Positions 7,619 through 16,102 of a stretch of DNA of 32,000 nt are shown in pieces (within the stretch, counting starts at the first letter, position 1; each line of letters begins with the position of its first letter). The stretch is from Synechococcus sp. AG-673-B04 (lineage in GTDB: Bacteria; Cyanobacteriota; Cyanobacteriia; PCC-6307; Cyanobiaceae): the NCBI GenBank assembly GCA_003211235.1, contig QCTG01000001.1, positions 1 through 32,000 on the forward strand. Reading direction: 5' to 3'. The notes under the pieces were generated by a model. It had not been told where the DNA came from. It ran no database searches and saw only the letters and a list, made by a program, of their open reading frames with translations. The position numbers were made by a program, and so were the translations under genes.

Positions 7619-9781
7619 TTGAGTCAGGACCTCTTCGCCTACCAGGGAGAACAGCAGCGACATCGCCTCGCACCGCTGGCGGATCGCATGCGCCCGCGCA
7701 ACCTCGAGGAATTTGAAGGTCAGAACGGAATTCTTGCCAACGGACGCCTTCTTCGCCGTGCCATCAAGGCCGACCGCGTCGGCAATCTGATCCTGCATGG
7801 ACCTCCCGGCGTCGGCAAAACGACCCTGGCCAGGATCATTGCGGGCCATACCAGGGCTCATTTCAGCAGCCTCAACGCTGTCCTCGCCGGCGTGAAGGAT
7901 CTGCGACTCGAAGTCGACGCCGCCCGACAACGCCTTGAGCGCCATGGGCTGCGTTCGATCCTGTTCATCGATGAAGTGCATCGCTTCAACAGCGCCCAGC
8001 AGGATGCCCTGCTGCCCTGGGTGGAAAACGGCACCTTCACCCTGATCGGAGCCACAACGGAGAACCCCTACTTCGAAGTGAACAAGGCTCTTGTCAGCCG
8101 ATCGAGGCTGTTTCGGCTCCTGCCGTTGGAACCCGAGGATCTGCACCAGCTGTTGAAACGAGCCCTCACCGACGAAGAACGAGGGTATGGCTCGCGATCG
8201 GTACGGATTGATGGCGATGCCGCTGCCCATCTTGTGGATGTCGCCAATGGGGACGCGCGCAGCCTGCTCAATGCCCTGGAGCTGGCGGTGGAGAGTTCGG
8301 AAGCCGATCCAACCGGCAGCATCCAAATTGATCTGGCGATTGCTGAAGAATCGATCCAGCAGCGTGCCGTGCTGTACGACAAGCACGGCGATGCCCACTA
8401 CGACACCACCAGCGCCTTCATCAAATCTCTGCGGGGATCCGATGCGGATGCTGCGCTCTTCTGGTTGGCACGCATGGTTGAGGCGGGTGAAAACCCTCGC
8501 TTCATTTTCCGGCGGATGTTGATTGCCGCAGGGGAAGACGTCGGCCTGGCAGACCCCCAGGCGATCGTGGTGGTGGAGGCCTGTGCGGCGGCATTCGAGC
8601 GGGTGGGCTTACCGGAGGGCTTGTATCCCCTGGCCCAGGCCGCTATTTATCTGGCTGGCACCGACAAAAGCAACAGCGTTCTGGGGTTTTTCGACGCCCT
8701 CAAAACCGTCCGAGCCGCCAGCAGGCAGGACGTACCCAGCCATCTTCGGGATGCCAACCGCGACGGAGAAGCCTTCGGCGATGGTGTGGGCTATCGCTAC
8801 CCCCACGCCTACGCCGAGCACTGGGTGGAGCAGCAGTACCTGCCAAGCGCATTGCAAGGCGAGGTGTTCTGGCAACCGGGAACGTTGGGTTGGGAGGGGC
8901 AACGCCGGGATTGCATGGCGGAACGGCGGGCCGCTCAACTCGCCGCGGCCGCGGAACTGGCCATCGAGCAACCGCTGCTGCTGAGCAGTGGGCCGGACAG
9001 TCCGGCTCTGGAGCGCTGGATTCAACGACAGCTGGGGCAGGCAGGGGAGCGGCTGCATCGCTTGCGCCAGCGTCTATGGGCCGACATCCCCTGGCGGCGC
9101 AATGATCGTGTGTTGGTGTTGGGCAGCCATTCCCTGCTCTGGGCCCTCGACCCAGTTCGCGAGGCTTTGGAGGGAGGGGTGACCGTGGTGTGTGAAGCCG
9201 ACGACGACCGTGCCCGCATCAATGCACAGCTCGAGCTTTTGGAACCAGAACGGCGACCCCATTTGATCACCAGCACTGCGGAACTTGCTGCGGAGCAGCG
9301 TTTTGACTGGATTGGCGGTCGCCTCGGCTCAGCAGATCTGGTGTCATTCGACTGGCAACAGCTGGCATCAATGCTGGATCTCCACGGCGAAAGTCATAGC
9401 GGGCTGCGGCTGCTGGTCAGCAATGCCCAAGCCGGACCTGCCGGGGTGTTGAGCAAACAAACCCCCGGATTGATGGAACTGGAATCTTTAGTGGAGCAGG
9501 AGCAGCAATGGCTTCAAACCCTCCAGCCCCAGACCGAGGCCCTGGAGGCAGCGGGTTGGATTCTGCAGAGCACACGCTGGCAAGAAACCATCGTCCTGGC
9601 GGGTGGCAAGACCCTTGTGGAGCGATGGCTCCAAAACGGCTCTCAATACCGTTGGATGCTCGGGGAACAATCACCGAACAGCCTGAGCATGCTTCGCCGC
9701 CTGCTGGAACAACATGGAGAGCTGGGTCTGGGGTTGCCGTTGCAACACCTGTTGATCAGTGGTTCCCGTCCTGCGACTTAA
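7619..9781 (+). CDS. rarA: RarA/MgsA AAA+ ATPase fused to C-terminal Rossmann-like domain
   Basis: Replication-fork and recombination ATPase of 720 residues, against about 440 for RarA alone. Residues 1-435 are Rar[17 protein letters not shown], Walker [10 protein letters not shown] at 61-69, Walker [11 protein letters not shown] at about 114-123, sensor 1 [12 protein letters not shown], and the conserved end [16 protein letters not shown]. Residues from about 490 look like a degenerate Rossmann or methyltransferase-like domain ([22 protein letters not shown], then VVCEADDD where a SAM-type acidic residue would end strand 2). A RarA/unknown-domain fusion is known from cyanobacteria. The start is TTG at 7619, giving the usual short leader [11 protein letters not shown]. 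The stop shares TTAA with the stop of the convergent gene at 9778. Substrate and role of the C-terminal part are unknown. Confidence 0.93.
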   Translation: MSQDLFAYQGEQQRHRLAPLADRMRPRNLEEFEGQNGILANGRLLRRAIKADRVGNLILHGPPGVGKTTLARIIAGHTRAHFSSLNAVLAGVKDLRLEVDAARQRLERHGLRSILFIDEVHRFNSAQQDALLPWVENGTFTLIGATTENPYFEVNKALVSRSRLFRLLPLEPEDLHQLLKRALTDEERGYGSRSVRIDGDAAAHLVDVANGDARSLLNALELAVESSEADPTGSIQIDLAIAEESIQQRAVLYDKHGDAHYDTTSAFIKSLRGSDADAALFWLARMVEAGENPRFIFRRMLIAAGEDVGLADPQAIVVVEACAAAFERVGLPEGLYPLAQAAIYLAGTDKSNSVLGFFDALKTVRAASRQDVPSHLRDANRDGEAFGDGVGYRYPHAYAEHWVEQQYLPSALQGEVFWQPGTLGWEGQRRDCMAERRAAQLAAAAELAIEQPLLLSSGPDSPALERWIQRQLGQAGERLHRLRQRLWADIPWRRNDRVLVLGSHSLLWALDPVREALEGGVTVVCEADDDRARINAQLELLEPERRPHLITSTAELAAEQRFDWIGGRLGSADLVSFDWQQLASMLDLHGESHSGLRLLVSNAQAGPAGVLSKQTPGLMELESLVEQEQQWLQTLQPQTEALEAAGWILQSTRWQETIVLAGGKTLVERWLQNGSQYRWMLGEQSPNSLSMLRRLLEQHGELGLGLPLQHLLISGSRPAT

Positions 9782-10374
9782 CGCGAACCACGGGCCGACT
9801 CGGCCTGCACGCACGCTGGCAAAAAGACATACCAGGACAGCAAGGAGGTGGCTTGTACACCACTCACCATGGTAGGTGCGCAGACGTTCTGCTTGCCGTC
9901 ACTCCTTCCGTTGTCGGCCAGACGGAAATCAACGGGCAGCTCTTTCATGATGCCGACAGGACTGATGAATCCATCCCTGGCGTCTGCAATTATGGCAGCC
10001 CGAAGAGCGGAAGACGCAGTTGTCTTCTCACGCCAGAAGGGAACATACGACCGGGTTTGATCCTTGAGGAAGGATTCACCAGCCTGGGAATAAAGAAATC
10101 GCGACACGCCGACCAGGTTGACCTCGTAAGTCTTGGTGAAACCAAACCGGAGCTCCTCAACGGTCCAACCCGAGTTGCGGATGGCGTCCTGTAAGGCACG
10201 GTCTGAGATCTCGCCGTGAACAAAAAAAGCTTCGAAGTCGCTGAAGCTGGTGGTGCTGACGGATCCACCCGTGTTCCAACGCACAGGGCGTTCAGTGTCG
10301 GCTTTTGCTGTAGGACCAATAGATGCAGCGAAAGATATGCCCAGCAGCAAACACGCCCCTATGCGGTTGATCAC
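9778..10374 (-). CDS. exported DUF1400-like domain protein
   Basis: A 198-residue protein with signal peptide MINRIGACLLLGISFAASIG and a likely cleavage after AKA near residue 25. The following 110 residues match the pattern of DUF1400, the N-terminal domain found in cyanobacterial alpha/beta hydrolases: an RFGFTKTYEVNLVGVSRFLYSQAGESFL core, then SALRAAIIADA and a final FISPVGIMKELPVDFRL. Here no hydrolase domain follows, and the protein ends with a 60-residue tail holding two cysteines. The start is GTG at 10372-10374. It converges with rarA, sharing TTAA at the stops. It is probably periplasmic; function unknown. The family match rests on remembered consensus and is moderately sure. Confidence 0.72.
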   Translation of the reverse strand: MINRIGACLLLGISFAASIGPTAKADTERPVRWNTGGSVSTTSFSDFEAFFVHGEISDRALQDAIRNSGWTVEELRFGFTKTYEVNLVGVSRFLYSQAGESFLKDQTRSYVPFWREKTTASSALRAAIIADARDGFISPVGIMKELPVDFRLADNGRSDGKQNVCAPTMVSGVQATSLLSWYVFLPACVQAESARGSR

Positions 10375-10517
10375 GGAAGGAACAGTGGTCGTTGCATCAA
10401 CGTAGGAGACATTCCACGGGTCGACTCAAGAGATAAGCAGAAACGTGCTCGGTCGACGTGGCTCAGCACCTGTATGTCTCTAAAGGCTGCCAGCCTTCAG
10501 AGCATTCCGAGGCCCTT

Positions 10518-10694
10518 ATGAGCGCAGCGGGTTTGCCGACGTCCATGCAAGCCAAAGTCGCCAGACGGCTTGCAACAGAGCGGAAAGCATCTGTGATGGG
10601 GTCATCGCCGCTACTGAGCCACCAGATCAACGCATACAGACAGGGCCAATCTTTCCTCCGCCAGCTACGGCAACGAGCCAAGGATCAAGGCTGA
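10518..10694 (+). CDS. small basic protein of unknown function
   Basis: A short open frame from ATG at 10518, with an in-frame GTG at 10458 as an alternative start, encodes about 58 residues rich in K, R, Q and S, with MQAKVARRLATERKASVMGS and a helical QSFLRQLRQRAKDQG end. The basic amphipathic end is protein-like, but no family is recognised. It overlaps the 3' end of the convergent phosphopantetheinyl transferase gene by 68 bases. The reverse strand here is also open for 72 residues, so the coding strand is not certain. Confidence 0.35.
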   Translation: MSAAGLPTSMQAKVARRLATERKASVMGSSPLLSHQINAYRQGQSFLRQLRQRAKDQG

Positions 10695-11241
10695 ATCGGC
10701 AGATGGAAACAGCTTGTTTGCTGCCGGAATGACGAGCCACTCCGGACTTTGCGGTGCAGCCCCATTGCCCCAGATCCTTCGCCAGGCTGCCTCGTTGCCA
10801 TTTGATAGATGCTTCCTTCGCGACCCACTGGCTTAGTACTGCCAATCGCAATCTCTCCCCTTGCAGTGGTTGCAACTCATGGCAGTCGTCTGGAGTGAAA
10901 AAACGAGCGGCCAACGCAGCAGCGGGGAAACAACGATCCAAGCGCTCAAGATCAACGCCAATGGGCTGAATGGACCAGGCCATTGCCATCGCATCACGGC
11001 AGTGACTGAGGCTGATCCAACCCCAGCCCGGCGGAAGTCTTGGTGGAGCACCAGGCGGGGCTGTTAAGGGCACCTCTGAAGGGTCCACATCAAAACAATC
11101 CGCCAGACAACGACGCATCCACAACCTTGAGCGGCGGAAGCTCGACCGACGTATCCCACTCAGACCGTTGGAGTCCCGAACCTCCTGGATCGAGAGAGTG
11201 CCTCCCACTGGGTCAGGGTTGTTATGCGACACCAGCCACAC
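10627..11241 (-). CDS. 4'-phosphopantetheinyl transferase, Sfp type
   Basis: Transfers the 4'-phosphopantetheine arm of CoA to carrier proteins, mainly the fatty-acid ACP in an organism of this kind. Sfp-superfamily motifs are present: an ISLSHCRDAMAMAWS strand, the Mg-binding GVDLERLDR, and the catalytic helix WVAKEASIKW. The coding region is about 204 residues from GTG at 11241, which begins with the usual VWLVS strand. An upstream GTG at 11307 in the same frame would add 22 residues and overlap the divergent bcp start. Start choice is uncertain; identity is firm. Cyanobacteria commonly rely on one Sfp-type enzyme for all carrier proteins. The 3' end overlaps a small forward ORF. Confidence 0.88.
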   Translation of the reverse strand: MWLVSHNNPDPVGGTLSIQEVRDSNGLSGIRRSSFRRSRLWMRRCLADCFDVDPSEVPLTAPPGAPPRLPPGWGWISLSHCRDAMAMAWSIQPIGVDLERLDRCFPAAALAARFFTPDDCHELQPLQGERLRLAVLSQWVAKEASIKWQRGSLAKDLGQWGCTAKSGVARHSGSKQAVSICRFSLDPWLVAVAGGGKIGPVCMR

Positions 11242-11279
11242 GGCCGTTACGCTTCGATCCTCAAACTGAGGCAGCTGAC

Positions 11280-11747
11280 GTGGCTCTCCAGATCGGTGAT
11301 CCGGCACCTGATTTCACACTCCCCAATCAGAACGGTGAGCCGGTTCAGCTGTCATCCCTTCGCGGCCAACGGGTGGTTATTTATTTTTATCCCAAGGACG
11401 CCACACCGGGCTGCACGAAGGAGGCCTGTAACTTCCGTGATCGCTGGGACTTGTTGGAGCAAAACGGAATCCATGTGCTGGGTATCAGCAAGGACAACGC
11501 TGCATCACACACCAAGTTCATCAGCAAGCACACGCTGCCTTTCACGCTGCTGACCGATGAAGAGCCTTGTGCTGTCGCCAGCAGCTACGGCAGCTACGGC
11601 CTGAAGAAATTCATGGGCCGCGAATACATGGGCATGATGCGCCACACCTTTTTGATCGATGCCGATGGGAAGGTCGAGAAGATCTACCTCAAGGTGAAAT
11701 CGGCCACCATGGCGGACGATCTGATCAATGATCTGGGCCTGGGCTGA
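11280..11747 (+). CDS. bcp: thioredoxin-dependent peroxiredoxin, PrxQ/Bcp type
   Basis: A 155-residue peroxidase that reduces H2O2 and alkyl hydroperoxides with thioredoxin in the cytoplasm. The start is GTG at 11280 (MALQIGDPAPDFTLPNQNG). The catalytic motif is FYPKDATPGCTKEAC, with the peroxidatic cysteine and a second cysteine five residues later (CTKEAC), typical of atypical 2-Cys PrxQ. Later conserved parts are GISKD and RHTFLIDADG. It diverges from the phosphopantetheinyl transferase gene with very little space (38 bases, or an overlap if the longer start is used). Its 3' end overlaps the convergent coaX by 23 bases. Confidence 0.96.
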   Translation: MALQIGDPAPDFTLPNQNGEPVQLSSLRGQRVVIYFYPKDATPGCTKEACNFRDRWDLLEQNGIHVLGISKDNAASHTKFISKHTLPFTLLTDEEPCAVASSYGSYGLKKFMGREYMGMMRHTFLIDADGKVEKIYLKVKSATMADDLINDLGLG

Positions 11748-12429
11748 ACTGATCCAGTAACTGAACCATCGCTTGAAGCTGAAGGGTCGAATCCGATCGG
11801 CAGGTCACGCCGCGATGCCTGAGCTCGGTCTCGAGCAAACAGGCATCCCCCCCGCATAACCAGAGAGAAGCTCCACTGCTCCGTTGGGCGTCCAGCACTG
11901 CAGCAACAACGGACTGGATCACCCCACGACACATTGCTTCATCCGTCGTCGTAGGGAAAAGGTCCTTGGGGACCTGATCGAGCCTGACTTCACCAGGGAG
12001 CAACATTGTTCCCTGACCCATGCTGCGCAACTGAAGTCTCAACCCTGGCATCAGCTGACCACCCTGGAAGTGTCCATGACCATCCAGAAGAGTGAGACTC
12101 AACACGGTGCCCGCATCGGCCAACAGCAAGCCGCTGGAGGAAGGTTTTGGTAATTGCTGTTCCCTCCGCCAGGCTTCCCACGCCCCAAGGGCTCGATCAA
12201 CACCAAGCCAGGGTGGACATCCAGTAAGCGGTACATGATGCAGTTGCAGTCTTGGACGGCTCGGGGCATCGATGAGCTGAGAGGGGATCGCTCCCACGGC
12301 CGACCACACCAGCGATTGCGAACCGAGGCGTTGGTGATCCGGCTCCGTGTGATCAAAACGCCATTGAGCTTGATTCCACTCAGCCCAATGCCAGCGGCTG
12401 TTACCGATCAGCAGAGCACGCTGAAACAC
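11725..12429 (-). CDS. coaX: type III pantothenate kinase
   Basis: Phosphorylates pantothenate with ATP, the first step of CoA synthesis. The product is about 234 residues. Family landmarks are an N-terminal LLIGNSRWHWAEW in place of the usual DxGN phosphate-binding strand, GVDRA near residue 76 (catalytic Asp kept), and LLADAGTVLSLTLLDGHGHFQGGQLMPGL near 103 (second phosphate loop kept). The first Asp of the DxGN motif is replaced by Leu. The start is GTG at 12427-12429, two bases after the cysH stop, so the two genes are very probably translated as one operon. A longer in-frame upstream extension overlaps cysH and is rejected. Confidence 0.85.
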   Translation of the reverse strand: MFQRALLIGNSRWHWAEWNQAQWRFDHTEPDHQRLGSQSLVWSAVGAIPSQLIDAPSRPRLQLHHVPLTGCPPWLGVDRALGAWEAWRREQQLPKPSSSGLLLADAGTVLSLTLLDGHGHFQGGQLMPGLRLQLRSMGQGTMLLPGEVRLDQVPKDLFPTTTDEAMCRGVIQSVVAAVLDAQRSSGASLWLCGGDACLLETELRHRGVTCRSDSTLQLQAMVQLLDQFSPGPDH

Positions 12430-12431
12430 CT

Positions 12432-13175
12432 TCAGATGCCATCGCCCATGAGACCTTCCACTGCATCTTGCGGTAGGTGTATGCCGCACTCCTGCTTGAG
12501 GCCGCCGAAGCGGGTCTCACGACCACTGAGCTCACCAGCGTCCGGACCGCTTGAGTGCCAGTCTCCCACCGTCGAATAGCCCTTTTCGAACAGCGGATGC
12601 TGCGGCAGATCGTGCTCCTGCATGTAGTAGTAGATATCCCTTGGGGTCCAATCCAATAGTGGCCTCAATGAGAGACGTTCCCTGATGGGGTCCAACCAAC
12701 TCATGGAACGGCGGTGATCGGTCTGGCTGCTGCGAACGCCGCTGGCCCAGCAGGTGACGCCATGGTCCGCCATGGCCTGTTCGAGGGGCTCAACCTTGCG
12801 GATGCGGTGGTAAGTCTCCAGATCCACAACATCCCCCGTCTCCCAGAGACGACCATGCGCCGCCTCCATCCGTGCAGGCGAGATGGAGCTCTGCGCGACA
12901 ACCATACGCACGTCGAACAGCTCAATGAGCTGTTCGCTGTATTGATAGGTCTCGGGGGGGAGATAGCCGGTATCGACCCAGATCACCATCACGGAATGAC
13001 CAGTGGGAAGCCTGCTGAGCATGTGCAGCAGAACGGACGACTGGATGCCGAAGCTTGTGGTGAGAGCAAAACCATCACCGAAGTGCTCAACAGCCCAGGC
13101 CAGACGTTGAGGCGCTGTGAGCGATGCGAGGCAATCACGGGCCGCTTCGAGATCCTCCCGAATCAACGTGCGCAT
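12432..13175 (-). CDS. cysH: phosphoadenylyl-sulfate (PAPS) reductase
   Basis: Reduces PAPS to sulfite with thioredoxin or glutaredoxin in assimilatory sulfate reduction. About 247 residues from ATG at 13173-13175. The ATP-sulfurylase-like fold shows TTSFGIQSSVLLHML (PP-loop), WVDTGYLPPETYQ, HRIRKVEPL, SGVRSSQTDHR and the C-terminal catalytic ECGIH. The CC pair that binds a [4Fe-4S] cluster in APS reductases is absent (YHRIRKVEPL where APS reductases have CCxxRK), so PAPS specificity is expected. The frame is open upstream to 13415, but that part is not protein-like. It is coupled to coaX downstream and divergent from the NDH-2 gene. The SLC13-type transporter gene a few kb away could feed the same pathway (inference). 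Confidence 0.95.
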   Translation of the reverse strand: MRTLIREDLEAARDCLASLTAPQRLAWAVEHFGDGFALTTSFGIQSSVLLHMLSRLPTGHSVMVIWVDTGYLPPETYQYSEQLIELFDVRMVVAQSSISPARMEAAHGRLWETGDVVDLETYHRIRKVEPLEQAMADHGVTCWASGVRSSQTDHRRSMSWLDPIRERLSLRPLLDWTPRDIYYYMQEHDLPQHPLFEKGYSTVGDWHSSGPDAGELSGRETRFGGLKQECGIHLPQDAVEGLMGDGI

Positions 13176-13221
13176 GATCTCCTGTGATCCCTCCGAGATG
13201 CCCCCATCCTCCCCTGCCGTC

Positions 13222-13238
13222 GGAACCGATGGGGTTCC
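13222..13238. promoter_or_regulatory. inverted repeat between cysH and NDH-2 gene
   Basis: GGAACC and GGTTCC form a perfect 6-bp dyad around a 5-base spacer in the 90-base divergent intergenic region. It is a candidate operator for one or both genes, with no known factor assigned. Confidence 0.3.
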
Positions 13239-13265
13239 TAATGTTTTTGCAGAACAGGACACCCG

Positions 13266-14414
13266 ATGACGTCCCCACAGAACGCGAAGAATTCCGTGGT
13301 GGTGGTTGGAGGTGGATTCGGCGGATTGTTCAGCGTCCTGGCCATCCGAGAGCGCCTGCCGGAGAGACCTGTGGTGCTGCTCGAACCCCACAGCACTTTT
13401 CTCTTTCAGCCCCACCTGTATGAACTTCTCAGCGGTGAAATGCAGAGCTGGGAAGTGGCCCCGGGTTATCGGGACCTGCTGAGTTCACGACAGATGATCT
13501 GGTTACAGGAGCGCGTGAACCGGATTGATTTAGATGCCGGATATCTGACCACGGAAGGCGGAAGACGGCTGGAGTGGGGAGATCTGGTCCTGGCCACCGG
13601 CACGGAACCCAATGATTTCGGTATCCCAGGAGTCCTTCAGCACGCCCAGGGATTCCACAGCCTGAATGATGTCGCCACGCTGCGGGAACGTATTCAGCTT
13701 TTACGTCAGCAGCGTCAATCCGATGCCGCTCTTGTGATCGTCGGAGCCGGCCCGACCGGTGTTGAGCTGGCTTGCAAACTGGCGGACCTGCTAGAGGGCA
13801 GTGCTCTGGTTCACCTGATTGAGATTGGTGATGAGATCCTGCCCCGCAGCCGTTCCTTCAATCGAGCCAGAGCTCTGGCCGCCTTGGAGCGACGCCAGGT
13901 CAGGCTGCATCTCAATGCAAAGGTGACCGCTGTCACAGAGACCCAGGTTCAGCTCGCTGGCGGCAAGACCCTGCGGCACGACGGGCTGATCTGGAGTGGC
14001 GGCAGCAGACCATCGCTTCCACCACTGAAACCGGAATCCGTGGTCGAACGCAGTGGCATCAGCATCAATGCAGACCTGCGGGTCAGCGGACAAGCCAACG
14101 TGTTTGCCATCGGAGATGGTTCCCACCATGCCGAAACCCCTTGGCCTGGTACGGCTCAGGTCGCCATGCAGCAGGGAGAAGCCATTGCAACCGCATTGGC
14201 GGCCATGGCAGCCGGACACGAACCCGAGCCGTTTCAATTCCAAGATCGCGGGGAGATGCTCAGCCTTGGGATCGGCGACGCGACCTTGACCGGTCTTGGG
14301 ATCACCTTGTCGGGTCCGCTTGCCTTCAAGTTGCGCCGTGCCACCTACCTCACCCGTCTGCCAGGGATGTCCTTGGGGCTGCGCTCGGCTGGGGCCTGGC
14401 TGCTGAATCGTTGA
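13266..14414 (+). CDS. type II NAD(P)H dehydrogenase (NDH-2)
   Basis: Flavoprotein that oxidises NAD(P)H and reduces quinone without proton pumping, associated with the membrane surface. 382 residues. The FAD-binding motif VVVVGGGFGGLFSVLAIRE is at about 11-29. The quinone-side segment PHSTFLFQPHLYELLSGE follows. The NAD-binding fold has VIVGAGPTGVELACKLADL at about 157-175, and a second FAD contact is NVFAIGDGSHHAE near 278. The C-terminal LAFKLRRATYLTRLPGMSLGLR end fits membrane attachment. The ATG at 13266 is the natural start. Its stop TGA overlaps the hflX TTG start (TTGA), so it is the first gene of a long forward run. Confidence 0.93.
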   Translation: MTSPQNAKNSVVVVGGGFGGLFSVLAIRERLPERPVVLLEPHSTFLFQPHLYELLSGEMQSWEVAPGYRDLLSSRQMIWLQERVNRIDLDAGYLTTEGGRRLEWGDLVLATGTEPNDFGIPGVLQHAQGFHSLNDVATLRERIQLLRQQRQSDAALVIVGAGPTGVELACKLADLLEGSALVHLIEIGDEILPRSRSFNRARALAALERRQVRLHLNAKVTAVTETQVQLAGGKTLRHDGLIWSGGSRPSLPPLKPESVVERSGISINADLRVSGQANVFAIGDGSHHAETPWPGTAQVAMQQGEAIATALAAMAAGHEPEPFQFQDRGEMLSLGIGDATLTGLGITLSGPLAFKLRRATYLTRLPGMSLGLRSAGAWLLNR

Positions 14415-16102
14415 GACAAGCTCACCTCGGCGGACGAACCAAAGGCCTGCGCCCCGGTCAACTGCGACAACTTGATCGGCTGAGCCAACGCCGCCATCCG
14501 GAAGACAGTGGGGCTGACCTGCTCACCCTGGAACGGTTGGCCGCTTTGGTGTATGAGCTGGAGCTATCGATGCACCTCGTGCTCGATGGCCGCGGCCTCT
14601 GTCGCTTGCTCTGGCTGGGTCCCCTTGCTGGTTCAGACAACCTTCGGGAACAGCTGCCAGCATCACCACGCCGCAGCAGTGGCGGCTGGCGACTGGTGAG
14701 CTGTCCTTTCCAGCGGCAAGGGCTTGAGGCGGCAAGCGCTGATGCCGTGCTCGCGCTCGATTTCGTCTCCCACAGCTGGTTGCGCTTCGCACCCAATCCA
14801 GGCGCCGATGGTCTGCGACAAGCCGAACTGCTGCAACCCGATCGCGAGGCACCCGAAGGCTGGCACCCACTCGAGCGCGGCGATCTGCGCAACCTCTGCC
14901 AGTTGGACGTCACCGCCAAAGCAGGACAGAAGGAGGACCTAGCAACCCGCTCCAGCCAAAGCGCAGAGGAAACAGTGCTGTTGCTGACCCTGACAGACAG
15001 CGACCGATTGCGCGGGGAAAGAGAATTGGCGGAACTGGAAGGCCTGGTCCGCAGCGCAGGGGCCCGGCCGGTCGCGGTGATCAACCAACGCTCCAGCAGC
15101 GCCAATCTTCAAACGCTCTGGGGCACAGGAAAACTGCAGGAAGCTGCGCTTGAGGTGCGACGCAGTGGTGCATCCCTGGTGGTGACCGATCGGGAATTGA
15201 CCCCGGTGCAGGCTCGCAATCTGGAGCGGTTGCTCGAATGCCCCGTATCCGACCGCAGCGAACTGATTCTCGACATCTTTGCCCAGCGGGCTGGCAGTGC
15301 CGCCGGCCGGTTGCAGGTGGAACTGGCGCAGTTGCGCTATCGCCTGCCGCGGCTACTGGGCCGGGGGAGCAGCCTGTCCCGGCAAGGCGGCGGCATCGGC
15401 ACCCGAGGGCCGGGGGAAACACAGTTGGAAAAGGATCGCCGCGCCATCAGCCGCCGGATCGAGCGACTGATGCGGGACCAGCAACAGCTGCAGCGACACC
15501 GCAGTCGCCTGAGGGATCAACGCCGAAACATGCCCCGCGTTGCCCTTGTCGGTTACACCAATGCCGGCAAATCCAGCCTGTTGAATGCCCTCTGCGGTCG
15601 TCGGGAGTCCGACCGGGTCCTGGCGGAGAACAAGCTTTTTGCCACCCTCGATCCGACCACACGACGGCTGGAGCTGCCCTGTCCAGGGCAACGGCCCGAC
15701 CGGGTGCTGCTCACCGACACCGTTGGATTCATCCGAGATCTTCCTGCCCCCCTGGTGGAAGCGTTCCGCGCCACCCTTGAAGAAGCACTTGATGCCGACG
15801 TACTGCTTCTGGTGGTGGATCTGGCTGATACCGACTGGCCGGGGCAGCTTGCCACCGTGCACCGTTTGCTGGATTCCCTCGGCAGCCAGGCCCCGCGCAG
15901 GGTGGTGGCCAATCAGATTGATCGCTGCCCGCTCGAGGCGATTGAAACCATCCGCCGGGAAGAACCTCAAACCCTCTTTCTATCGGCCAAACGGGGCGAT
16001 GGATTGAAAGGACTCCAGGACTGGCTGCGTGACCAGTTCTTCGATCCCAGGGCAGAATCAACGCCAGAGACAGAAGGGCCGCCGCACGAATGGCCGAGCT
16101 GA
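14411..16102 (+). CDS. hflX: ribosome-associated GTPase HflX
   Basis: OBG-HflX family GTPase that binds 50S or 70S ribosomes and can split stalled ribosomes. About 563 residues from TTG at 14411, which overlaps the NDH-2 stop. The frame is open to 14141, but that part lies inside NDH-2 and is not protein-like. The N-terminal ribosome-binding domain ends with the glycine-rich LLGRGSSLSRQGGGIGTRGPGETQLEKD. The G domain has G1 GYTNAGKSSLLNAL near 379, DPTTRRL (G2), DTVGFIRDLP (G3), NQID near 501 (G4, usually NKxD) and SAK (G5). About 180 residues before the GTPase core are longer than in E. coli, as usual in cyanobacteria. The 3' end overlaps the next gene by 13 bases. Confidence 0.93.
   Translation: MRQAHLGGRTKGLRPGQLRQLDRLSQRRHPEDSGADLLTLERLAALVYELELSMHLVLDGRGLCRLLWLGPLAGSDNLREQLPASPRRSSGGWRLVSCPFQRQGLEAASADAVLALDFVSHSWLRFAPNPGADGLRQAELLQPDREAPEGWHPLERGDLRNLCQLDVTAKAGQKEDLATRSSQSAEETVLLLTLTDSDRLRGERELAELEGLVRSAGARPVAVINQRSSSANLQTLWGTGKLQEAALEVRRSGASLVVTDRELTPVQARNLERLLECPVSDRSELILDIFAQRAGSAAGRLQVELAQLRYRLPRLLGRGSSLSRQGGGIGTRGPGETQLEKDRRAISRRIERLMRDQQQLQRHRSRLRDQRRNMPRVALVGYTNAGKSSLLNALCGRRESDRVLAENKLFATLDPTTRRLELPCPGQRPDRVLLTDTVGFIRDLPAPLVEAFRATLEEALDADVLLLVVDLADTDWPGQLATVHRLLDSLGSQAPRRVVANQIDRCPLEAIETIRREEPQTLFLSAKRGDGLKGLQDWLRDQFFDPRAESTPETEGPPHEWPS

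Noticed and set aside
7502-8398. Reverse 298-residue open frame over rarA and the fusion-protein start
   Set aside because: It lies antisense to the conserved RarA AAA+ core and has no known motif.
10463-10681. Reverse 72-residue open frame
   Set aside because: It competes with the forward small frame; no hydrophobic, helical or conserved pattern supports it.
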